The notes under the pieces are model-generated. The model had not been told where the DNA came from. It saw only the letters and a program-made list of their open reading frames with translations, and did no database searches. Made by a program: the position numbers and the translations under genes. From NCBI RefSeq assembly GCF_000026985.1, contig NC_017390.1, forward strand, positions 1,339,102 to 1,366,713: a stretch of DNA of 27,612 bases, in the 5' to 3' direction. This document shows, in pieces, positions 17,893 to 27,400 of the stretch (position 1 is its first letter; the number at the start of each line of letters is the position of its first letter). The stretch is from Erwinia pyrifoliae DSM 12163. Its GTDB lineage: Bacteria > Pseudomonadota > Gammaproteobacteria > Enterobacterales > Enterobacteriaceae.

Positions 17893-18042
17893 TTACCTGA
17901 CCCGGTGCGGGTACCCACAATAGTAATCACCGTGATAATAGCCACCATAGCAACTCATGCGATGATAAGGCCGGGCAACAACACAGCCACTTGGCACAAG
18001 AATCATCGCGATAACAGTGATTGCTTTAATGAGACTCGTCAT
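17893..18042 (-). CDS. tiny Tyr/Cys-rich lipoprotein, unknown function
   Basis: A small gene of 49 codons on the minus strand. ATG 18042 has AGGAGA with proper spacing. The N-terminus MTSLIKA is followed by a hydrophobic stretch and lipobox VPSGC, with Cys 20 as the lipidated residue. The mature peptide is only about 30 residues, rich in Tyr, Gly, His and Cys (MSCYGGYYHGDYYCGYPHR). The combination of ribosome-binding site, signal peptide and lipobox is hard to get by chance. The family is not recognised. It is divergent from the SMP-30 gene, with about 240 bases between the starts. Confidence 0.6.
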   Translation of the reverse strand: MTSLIKAITVIAMILVPSGCVVARPYHRMSCYGGYYHGDYYCGYPHRVR

Positions 18043-18283
18043 GACGATTCTCCTGTTCTTATTTACTGGCTACAAGGCAACGTAAGAAACATGGAGGAAC
18101 GATGCCGCGAGTGTAGGGGCTGTCCCTCAGGGTATTGCAAATTAATTCATTAAGCTGAAGTTCTTCCTTCATCGCGACCCTGTTTGCAGGGCTGGCTGCC
18201 AAATCGGTCTGCTTTATCCTGCTACAGCCTGTAAAAAATAACCTAGACTTTAGCCGAATAAACATACCAGCAAGGAATTGAAG

Positions 18284-19168
18284 ATGGCCTACCAGGTAGA
18301 AAATGTTTTATCCGTACAGGCTGAATTAGGGGAATGCCCGCTGTGGAGCGTAGAGCAACAGGTGCTGTGGTTTGTTGATATTATTGCCCCTGCTTTACAT
18401 CGCTTCAACCCGTCCAGCGGTGAACATCAGGTCTGGCCGGTTGCAGAGGATATTGGCTGTATTGGCTTGTGTAAAGACGGTGGACTGATAGCCGCGCTGC
18501 GTAGCGGCGTTTGTTTTCTCAATCAGCGTGGCGAAATTACCCGGCGTATCGCCAGCAACCCTGGGGATGCTCCGCGCAGTCGCTTTAACGACGGCCGGGT
18601 TGATCCGTTTGGCCGTTTCTGGTTTGGCAGCCTGTGGGAGCCGCAGGATCGCAACGGAGCAAGGCTATACCGCGTAGACAATCAGCTCAAACTTACCGAG
18701 CAGGCCGACGATATTATGATCTCTAACGGACTGGCTTTTACTCCCGACCGCCTGTGGATGTATCAAAGCGATACGCCACATGGGGTGCTTTACCGTTATC
18801 CGCTGGATGCCGTTACTGGCGAAATCGGCCAGCGTGAGGTATTTCGGCGTTTTGATGCGCAGCAGGGGGGAAGCCCTGACGGTGCGGCGATGGATAGCGA
18901 GGGATATTACTGGGCGGCGATGTTTGACGGCGGGCGTGTTGTGCGTATCGATACGCGCAGCGGGGACATTGTTGATGAGATCCGGCTACCGGTACGTTGG
19001 CCAACGATGGTCGCCTTTGGTGGCCCGGATCTGAAGACTCTGTATATCACCACGTCAAGAGAGGATCGCAGCGCGGAGGAGTTGGCGCAGTACCCGCAAT
19101 CCGGCGATCTGTTTGCCGTACGGGTTGCGGTTGCAGGTCTTCCTGAGCCGCTGTTCCATCAACATTAA
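18284..19168 (+). CDS. SMP-30/gluconolactonase family lactonase
   Basis: A cytoplasmic sugar-lactone hydrolase of the SMP-30/RGN beta-propeller family (294 aa). ATG 18284 follows AAGGA at 18272-18276; a TTG at 18278 in the same frame is less well placed. The divalent metal ligands of the family are visible: E17 in LGECPLW, N148 in ISNGLAFTPD and D199 in GSPDGAAMD. The substrate-side RFNDGRVDPFGRFWFG is also conserved. It resembles L-arabinolactonase or gluconolactonase, but no sugar catabolic genes lie beside it, so the substrate is open. The next downstream item is a transporter relic on the opposite strand, which may once have been a partner. Confidence 0.9.
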   Translation: MAYQVENVLSVQAELGECPLWSVEQQVLWFVDIIAPALHRFNPSSGEHQVWPVAEDIGCIGLCKDGGLIAALRSGVCFLNQRGEITRRIASNPGDAPRSRFNDGRVDPFGRFWFGSLWEPQDRNGARLYRVDNQLKLTEQADDIMISNGLAFTPDRLWMYQSDTPHGVLYRYPLDAVTGEIGQREVFRRFDAQQGGSPDGAAMDSEGYYWAAMFDGGRVVRIDTRSGDIVDEIRLPVRWPTMVAFGGPDLKTLYITTSREDRSAEELAQYPQSGDLFAVRVAVAGLPEPLFHQH

Positions 19169-19234
19169 CTCCCGCTAAAAACGTTGAAACGCCCGCTGCG
19201 GCAACCGGCACGGGCACATTGATTTTCAGCGGGT

Positions 19235-19568
19235 AGTCAGGAGATTTTCGCTTTCCTTTTACGCCGATATTGATGGGCAATGGACAGTGGCGGACAGCAA
19301 CGGACAGTGATAATGATATCATCAGCACTACCCTAAACAGACTAAACGTCACGGTAAAACCACTAAACAGTGAGGCGACAAGCGATCCCATTACGCTGCC
19401 GATAACAAAGCCCAGGTAAACCCCCCCGTAGTTTTCGGCCAGGTTATTTAGTCCGAAGAAGTCGCTCACCAGTGACGGGTAAACGGTGATTGTGCCGCCA
19501 AAACTAAAGGCCACGCAGGCAATATCGATGCGCAAAATACCCCCTTTTTTCCATGGTGATAACTGCAT
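19235..19568 (-). pseudogene. truncated MFS transporter relic
   Basis: The minus-strand frame from 19568 reads like the late part of a major facilitator transporter of the oxalate/formate antiporter (OxlT/YhjX) type. Visible pieces are AFSFGGTITVYPSLVSDFFG, NLAENYGGVYLGFVIGS and two further hydrophobic stretches. Only roughly the last quarter of a family member of about 400 aa is present. There is no start region with a ribosome-binding site, and the reading frame runs on into the antisense of the SMP-30 gene without a natural end. I take it as a deletion remnant; the inner limit of the homology is approximate. Confidence 0.7.
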
Positions 19569-19657
19569 TCAGACGCGGAGGTTATCAACTATCGCCGACA
19601 AGGGTTGAACCTGTCCGCTTCTCAGGGCATGATCGCCGCTGGTTTTAAGGAGACGCT

Positions 19658-20902
19658 ATGAAGCAATTGATTGCACAACTCAAGCAGTACGGTATCGAGC
19701 CTAATCACGCCATTTCGCTGACGATTATTTTCGCTATTATTTTTCTGACGGCCGTCGTCATTCACTTTATTCTGCATCGCATCGTTTTGGCCGCCTGTGA
19801 AAAACGCGCTCAGGCCAGCCAGCATCTTTGGCTGCACATCCTTACGGAGCATAAGCTGTTTCACCGACTGGCATTTACCCTGCAAGGGGTCATCGTCAAT
19901 GTTCAGGCGGTGCTCTGGCTGCAAAAAGGCAGTGATGCAGCCGCCATTCTGACAGCCTGTGCACAGTTATGGGTGATGCTCTACGCCCTGATGTCATTTT
20001 TCTCGCTGCTGGATGTGGTGAACAGTTTATCGAACCGTTTCTCATTTGCCGCACATTTCCCGCTTAAGGGATTGCTACAGGGCGTTAAGCTTATCGGTGC
20101 TATTGTCGTTGGCATTATGATGATCTCGCTGCTGATTGGAAAATCTCCGGCAATTTTGATCAGCGGGCTGGGCGCGATGGCCGCCGTCCTGATGTTGGTA
20201 TTCAAAGACCCAATCCTCGGGCTGGTGGCGGGTATTCAGCTTTCTGCCAACAATATGCTCAGGCTTGGAGACTGGCTGGAGATGCCGAAATACGGGGCTG
20301 ACGGCGCGGTGACGGATATCGGGCTGACCACGGTAAAAGTACGTAACTGGGATAACACCATCACCACTATCCCGACCTATGCACTGGTTTCCGACGCGTT
20401 TAAAAACTGGAGTGGCATGTCGGCCTCTGGCGGCCGTCGTATTAAGCGTTGTATTAACATTGATACTACCAGCATCCACTTTCTGACCACGGACGAGCAG
20501 GAAAAACTGGCTTATGCCCGCCTGCTATCGCCTTATATGGCGTCCCGTCAGGAGGAAATTGCCAGCTGGAACGGACAGAATGCGGGGCCAGCCTCGGTGC
20601 TGAACCAGCGTAAGATGACGAATGTCGGCACTTTCCGCGCCTATCTCACCGAGTATCTTCGTCAGCACCCGTCCATTCGGCAGGACATGACATTGATGGT
20701 GCGCCAAATGGCGCCGGGAGCAGAAGGCTTACCGCTGGAAATCTACGCTTTTACCAATACCGTGGTATGGCTGGAATACGAAAGCATTCAGGCCGATATT
20801 TTTGACCATGTGTTTGCCGTAGTGGGCGAGTTTGGCCTGCGCATTCACCAGGCACCTACCGGCAGCGATGTGCGCGCCATAGCAGGCAAGAGCTTATATT
20901 GA
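19658..20902 (+). CDS. ybdG: YbdG-type mechanosensitive channel
   Basis: An inner-membrane MscS-family channel with small conductance (414 aa; E. coli YbdG has 415). It acts in the response to hypo-osmotic shock. ATG 19658 follows AAGGAG. Five hydrophobic segments precede the MscS pore helix and beta domain: [19 protein letters not shown], then [20 protein letters not shown] and [16 protein letters not shown]. The C-terminal domain has [14 protein letters not shown]. The match in length and motifs makes the YbdG subgroup likely. No operon partners are apparent on either side. Confidence 0.92.
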   Translation: MKQLIAQLKQYGIEPNHAISLTIIFAIIFLTAVVIHFILHRIVLAACEKRAQASQHLWLHILTEHKLFHRLAFTLQGVIVNVQAVLWLQKGSDAAAILTACAQLWVMLYALMSFFSLLDVVNSLSNRFSFAAHFPLKGLLQGVKLIGAIVVGIMMISLLIGKSPAILISGLGAMAAVLMLVFKDPILGLVAGIQLSANNMLRLGDWLEMPKYGADGAVTDIGLTTVKVRNWDNTITTIPTYALVSDAFKNWSGMSASGGRRIKRCINIDTTSIHFLTTDEQEKLAYARLLSPYMASRQEEIASWNGQNAGPASVLNQRKMTNVGTFRAYLTEYLRQHPSIRQDMTLMVRQMAPGAEGLPLEIYAFTNTVVWLEYESIQADIFDHVFAVVGEFGLRIHQAPTGSDVRAIAGKSLY

Positions 20903-21198
20903 GTAAGCCGCTGGCAATGGTATGAGGGGGGGATGGCCACGTTCCCCTTCGGTCAGCTCAGCAGAATACACGATCCATAAGGCCATTATCAGCGTTTAAT
21001 GGTGTCTGAGTGCGTAACCAGTGACCCTCCCGCAGTTGGCTTACAGCCTGCGCCCGGCCTGCAAGCGTATCTTTCAGTTCAGAATCCGCATTTGAGCGTT
21101 TCCTGTTACTTTTAACCCTATCCCTTTGACGGTTAACCGATAGCATTAATAACCGCTGGCTATGCGGTGGTGATTTTTCGACCACAGGAGGTGGCGAC
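20903..21198. other. upstream region of the giant repeat-protein gene
   Basis: About 295 bases with no supported gene. TTGACG at 21126-21131, followed by AT-rich TTAATAA, is a possible but poorly spaced promoter. I looked for an HrpL box (GGAACC-N16-CCAC) on the plus strand and found none. The end of the stretch carries the perfect Shine-Dalgarno AGGAGG (21186-21191), 7 nt before ATG 21199. Confidence 0.5.
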
Positions 21199-21336
21199 AT
21201 GATAGGTTTAACCAGAGAAAATCCGGCATCAGAATCTCGGCTCACTGCCGTCAGGGTTCATTCAAAAGTACCTCGCAGGGATAGCGAGACATCACCACTC
21301 ACCATTGGGCTTGAATCGGTAAAAAAAAGTACGTGA
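21199..21336 (+). CDS. leader frame, probable true N-terminus of the giant protein
   Basis: ATG 21199 has an ideal AGGAGG 7 nt upstream, the best translation start in this area. The frame runs only 45 codons and stops at TGA 21334. The peptide begins MIGLTRENPASESRLTAV and is rich in Ser, Thr and Arg with few acidic residues, as type III secretion N-termini often are. Near its end it crosses A8 (21321-21328). Loss of one A would lead straight into the open giant frame, which has no in-frame stop between the A tract and 27499. A combined product would be about 2099 aa. It is either a real N-terminus reached by slippage or mutation, or an independent leader peptide. Confidence 0.6.
   Translation: MIGLTRENPASESRLTAVRVHSKVPRRDSETSPLTIGLESVKKST
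21321..21328 (+). other. A8 homopolymer at the frame junction
   Basis: Eight A residues lie exactly where the well-initiated leader frame and the giant frame overlap (leader frame open up to 21333; giant frame open from 21323). Deletion of one A, or slippage by RNA polymerase or ribosome in the +1 direction, joins them. Runs of A of this length are known slippage sites, for example in type III secretion genes such as Shigella mxiE. Confidence 0.65.
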
Positions 21337-21400
21337 GGGCCTGTCACGTCAATGCAGCAACAGTTCAGGCAGTAAACCTGCATGCGGGCTACTGGGAGCT

Positions 21401-24400
21401 TTGAAGAAACGGCTGCTACGCGGTGATAGCAATCTCGGCGGGGAGGATATTGAACTGGCGGAGGTGGCTACTCAGGGCAAAATACTTTATCAAAAAGCGC
21501 AAGCCGGGCGCGATGCTCAGAGCGAAAACCAGTTTCAGACACTTCCCTTTTCACTTAACAGTAAGGCTGGACGCATCATCGGCGCTGTCACGCTGTTAGC
21601 CGGTATCGGGCTGTGTTGGAGGCAGTTCAGCCAGGGTGAGGAACCCTCAGCGACTTTGCCCCCGGATAAAGCGGGTGCAACCCCTGTTTCCTCAGCAATG
21701 ACCGATACAGTCGGTTCATCCGGGTCAGTCAACAATCATACCGACCCATATCATAGATCGATAAATGCACACAGACATGCGCGGGCGAATCAGCCCAAAC
21801 CACAGACATTCACCACAACAGTGACGGAATCCGGCATAAGTAAAAAGCGGTTGTTTGATTTTTCATGTGCAAAAGAGCGTGAAATATTGAGTTTCTCAGA
21901 CGTTCTTCGCAACATCGCTGATACTTTGAGTAGTCCTGCCAAAAAAATGGGGGAAGAGTGGCAGATCGTCTACGATTATTCTTTACTGAAGGTAGGGTGC
22001 CCAAAAGCCTCGGAAAAAATGTTTCTCCTGAATATATTGCATTACGTCGACGCAGTCTCTGAAACAATACTTCATTCATTCCCGGAATTTATTCCATTAA
22101 TGATTTTGCAAAACATTGCGCCTCCCGTTCTGAAAACAATAGCAGACAAACTGGAAGGAAAAAAAATTTCTTTTGATGTCATTATTGAAGTTAACAAAGA
22201 GTTATTATCTGTTTTCCAAATGCTTTCTGCATCACTTGATGCACATGGTATAAATTTGCTAAGCAAAGAAAGAGATGGAAGGCCAGGAGGGATAATTCCT
22301 GAGAAATTGAAAATTGAAAAAGGGGCTGTAATAGTAGAAGTTAACGGCGGTGAGTTCAAAATGAACAGGGATTCATATGGAGTCTACATTTATGAATTAG
22401 AGCAAAAAAGCCTGGCGTTAAGAAAGCAATACATCAATTATCTTCGCGATAAGAAAATCTGGGTACACCAAAAAAACTCGGTAATATTGAGTCCCGTCAA
22501 TCCAGGTGATGAATCAGTTTTTGAAGTAAGCCGTAAAATACTGAACGCTTCCACGAATGTAGCAAAAAACGTGGGGAAAGATATCTCATCGGTGAACTTC
22601 ATTACTGCAGTGCTGGCCAGGTCTGGTTGGGTGGAAGGTGAAAGTCTGGAATTAATGCGTGGAAATAGTGAACGGTTAAACCTTATTATAAATCATATCG
22701 AGAATAAAGTTAGCATTAAAGATACCAACCAATTATTACATCTCAAATCAGGGCAGGTTGTCGTCTTCACGCAAAATAAAGGCAGTGAAGTAGAGGCCAA
22801 ATACGCCATGCTGGCTGCTGGGAATGGTTTGTTTACAGGTGTTCATAATGAGATATTTTCCGGGGAATTTGCTTGTGAAGATATTACGTTGACAGCAGAG
22901 CAGTTGGGGGGGTTCGAAGGTGGATCGCTTTTAAGCATTAAAGGAGAGATGTTTCAGGTGTCAGCCGGTTTTGTAAAAAACACTCAGTTACCCTTTTATA
23001 AAAGCTATAAAGATTCAGTATTAAATTTGGGAAAAGAAGCCTACAGTGAGGGTAATGCTCATGCAATAGCGGTGGTTTTATCAAGAACCGGGGATATACC
23101 ACCCGATTTGGTATCAGCCCTGCATAGTGAAATGCTCAACAAAGGCTCCGTACGTCAATATATCAAGGGTAAGAAAGGGTGGTTGAACGGTGAGGATATA
23201 GCATCCAATATCCCACCCGGCGGCATGATCTTCCTGACTCAAAAGCCGGGGGAAAGTTATGAGGACGGCATTTTTTCTTTGCGCCTCAATGAGGATGAAT
23301 TTTTTATCCCCGAACTTTTGGAACCCGCACTGAAAGTCGGCGGGGCAGGAACAATATATAAATTAGCCGAGCTTAAAGGTAACATTAAAGAAAAAAACCT
23401 TTGGGTAAAGCCAGTTGCGTTCGACCTCGAAAAAACCAGAGTTCAGGCATTGCTGGGAAGAGACTCAAGATTTTATATATTCGGTGATAGTTTGCGCATT
23501 CGGGCGCATGGAGGCCCCAATAGCATTAACTACAAATCCCCTTCCGAGATTGTCAGTATTATAAGAGGTCTTGCAATATCAAAAGATATTGACCTCAACA
23601 GAATCAATTCCATTGAGATTGAATCCTGTTTTGGCGCCACCGGTTTTCCCTCCAGTGGAAGAATCATCTCAGCTAAAATGGGTAAAAAAGTGGTGGCCTG
23701 GCGTGGTAAGTATCGCACGGGGCATGACGCAGCTAACAAAGACAGAGTTGTTTATTTTCCCACTCCCTTAAATCACCTGGAGAATATTTCAGCAGAAATT
23801 TTTGAAAGAAACATTAGTTTTATAAATAAAATAAAGGCTATATACTTCTATCTGGTCAATACAATTTTTGAGCCATCACCTTTAATAGCGCCAAGGATAA
23901 AACGGAATTCACGCTATTTTAATCTTTTCCTGCTTGATCTGGGTAAGTTGGTTTTGGGGAAAACAGATACGGAGAATTTTATCAAAAACAATGAATTTTT
24001 CTACGGTCTCCGTGATGGTGATAAAGCGATTATTCGTGATGAAATCCTCATATACAAACCTAAAAATAGCCAGGATTTCTTCGAGCTTTGCATGGAGGTT
24101 TTATTTGTCAGCCCAGAGGCCAGCGAGTACCTCGATTCATATATTAGTAAAGCACTAAACGATGATAATTTTTCTTTGACTTTACAATCTACCAGCCCGG
24201 ACAAGTCATGTATTGACGCGGATTTTATAAAAAAAATCAACACTACCGAATTACTTGACCTTGCATATGTTCTGGGAATATCCAGCGAAAATATGTATCT
24301 TTCTCCCAAAGAATGGCATGAGTTTGGTTTTGTTGGTGATATTTTTATCAATACCGAGCGCAACACATTCTTTGAATTAAGGAAGGAGGGAATCCCTTCA

Positions 24401-27400
24401 AGTCATTTCTGGCACTATCCAGATGATGCGCTTAACGATGAAAACTGGCTGTACGCAGGCCGTCATCCAGGAACATTGGCACAACCTAAAGACTGGTACG
24501 AGTATGGCAAGACAGGCTCCGTATTCTATGCCGAGAAACAGGGCTATTTTAGCCTCAAAACCGACGGCAGACCTTCCGACCTTCAATGGTACTTTCCGAT
24601 GAACGCCCAGTCTGATAAACACTGGGAATTTATCACCCGTGAGGCTGGCACCTTCAAAACGCCCAGAAAATGGAATGATAACGGCGATGCCGGTGACGTC
24701 TATTTCTTAGCCGATAGTGAGTCTTTCTATATATTGAGAAAAGAGGGTAATCCACCGAGTCAGGGCTGGCTCTTTCCAATTGGCAAGACGGATAATGCTT
24801 ACTGGATATACGCCGGAAATAATCAGGGTACACTTGACTCCCCCAAGCACTGGAATGAGTATGGGAAGGCGGGTTCAGTATATTATGAAGATAAAAATGG
24901 CTATTTTTCACTCAAAGCCGATGGCAACCCTTTGAGCAATAACTGGTCATACCCTAATGTGGGGCACTCCAATGAACACTGGAATTTTATATGCTACGAA
25001 GTGGGTTCATTCAAAGCACCTAAACTGCCGGGTGTTGAGGGCTCTGCTGGAGAAGTCTATTACTCCACCGAAAAAAAATTATATTACATTCTGAGAAAAG
25101 ATGGCAAGCCAGCTCGACACGGCTGGCATTTCCCTCCCGATAAAACCGATGATGAGAACTGGATTTACGGCGGGGAAAACGCCGGAACGGCAGAATTCCC
25201 CAAAAACTGGGGCGAGTACGGTAAAGCCGGTTCAGTTTATCATCAACCCGGCTATGGCTATTTCAGCCTTAAAACCGAAGGTCGGCCATCTGAAAATAAA
25301 TGGAAATTCCCCAATGGCGGCAAGTCCAATAAACACTGGAAGCTGATATCCTGGGAACAAGGTAGCTTTAATGCCCCCAGGCAACCCGATACCCCGGGCA
25401 GGGCCGGAGAAGTTTATTACTCTCATAAATACCAGCTGTTTTATATTTTGAGAGCCAGTGGTAATCCATCTTTGCAAAACTGGCCTTTTCCTGCGAATGG
25501 ACAAGATGACGAGAACTGGATTTGTGCCGGGAAAAACAGAGGAACCCCGCAATCACCTAAGGCATTGAACGAGTATGGCAAAGCGGGTTCTTTATACTAC
25601 CAACCTGGATATGGCTATTTGGCCCTCAAAACGGAAGGTCGGCCGTCATCAAGTCAATGGAATTTGCCTAATGGCGGCCAGTCTGATAAACACTGGAAAT
25701 TCATATCTTTTGATCGGGGTTCCTTTATCGCCCCCAAAAATCGGAATTTGCAAGGCAAGGCCGGAGAGGTCTATTTTTCTGTAGAAACAGAGTCGTTTTA
25801 TATCCTAAGAAATGAGATTACTGATTCCGCCAACAGCTGGTCTTTCCCTTCTGGCAAGGAAGATAACGCTAACTGGTTCTACGCAGGAGAAAACAGGGGA
25901 ACCCTCGACTCACCTAAAGCATGGAACGAATATGGAAAAGTAGGTTCAGTATACTATCAGGCTGAATATGGTTATCTAACGCTAAAAAAAGAAGGTCGCC
26001 CGTCCAAATATAATTGGAGCTTTCCACATCCAGGTAAGTCCAACGACTATTGGAAATTCATTTCCCTGAAGATGGGATCCTTCATTGCCCCTAAACATTT
26101 GTATGAAGAAGGCATTGCTGGCGAAGTTTATCATTCAGATAAAAACCAGCCGTTTTATATCCTGAAAAAAGCGGGTAAGCCCTCCATCGAAGGATGGCAA
26201 TTCCCGCCTGATGAAGAAGATAATGCTAACTGGATCTGCGCCGGGGTAAACAGGGGAACTCCGGACTCACCTAAAGCCTGGACCGATTACGGAAAAGTCG
26301 GCTCGGTCTATTATCAACCTGAGTATGGCTATCTGACCCTGAAAAATGATGGCAGGCCGTCAGATTATCACTGGACTTTGCCAAGTGAAGGAAAGTCGAA
26401 CGAGTATTGGGAATTCATATCCCATCAGTCTGGATCCTTCAGCACCCCCAAATGTCAGAATGATAAAGGTACGGTTGGAGAAATTTATTACGATGATGAA
26501 AAATTGTCTTTTTACATCTTGAAAACAGAAGGAACTCCTTCAGCCGCCGGCTGGTCTTTCCCTCACGACAAGACGGATAACGCCCGCTGGATTTACGGCG
26601 GGGAGAACAAAGGTATTCTGCACTCTCCCAAAGCATGGGGTGAGTATGGAAAACGGGGATCTGTATATCATAGTTTCAGACACGGCTATCTGATTCTGCA
26701 AACAGAAGGCCGTCCATCCGACAATAAATGGTATTACCCGCCTGACGGTCAGTCTGACGAACACTGGCAATTTATTTCCTGGGAAGCCGGTTCCTGGATC
26801 GCCCCCAAGCGGCAGAGTGACGAAGGTATGGCGGGGGAAGTCTACTATTCCGACAAAAATAGTTTATTTTATATCCTGAAAAAAGCGGGGAAACCCGCGA
26901 AACTCGGCTGGTATTTTCCTGCTGACAGGGCAGATAACGCTTACTGGATCTACGCCGGGGATCATAAAGGAACCCTGCAATCGCCTAAAAAGTGGAATGA
27001 ATATGGAAAAGCTGGCTCGGTATATTATCAGCCCGGGTATGGGTTTTTGACTCTGAAAGCTGAGGGCAGGCCCCCGGACAATCACTGGCTTTTCCCAGCT
27101 GTCGGTAAGTCTGATGGACACTGGAACTTTATCTCTTTCGAAGCGGGTAGCTACACCGCTTCTAAAGGTCTTGATGACAAAGGCGTTGCTGGTGAAGTCT
27201 ATTATTCTTCCGCCAGCAATCTGTTTTATATTTTAAGAAAAGAAGGAATACCTTCGTCCAACGGTTGGGACTTCCCTTCTGGCAAGATGGACAACTGGTA
27301 CTGGCTGTACGGTGGGGAAAACCGGGGAACCCTGGCTAACCCTAAAAATTGGTCTGAGTATGGAAAAGTGGGATCGGTTTATTATATTGCTGGAAATGGC

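Noticed and set aside
20958..21245. A 95-codon minus-strand frame upstream of the giant gene
   Set aside because: It lies antisense to the perfect Shine-Dalgarno and start at 21186-21201, has no protein-like pattern and no own ribosome-binding site.
21401..21403. TTG as the natural start of the giant gene
   Set aside because: The GGGAG in front is only 2 nt away, and a far better start with AGGAGG exists at 21199 in the frame joined by the A8 tract. It was kept only as the left limit of the continuous frame.
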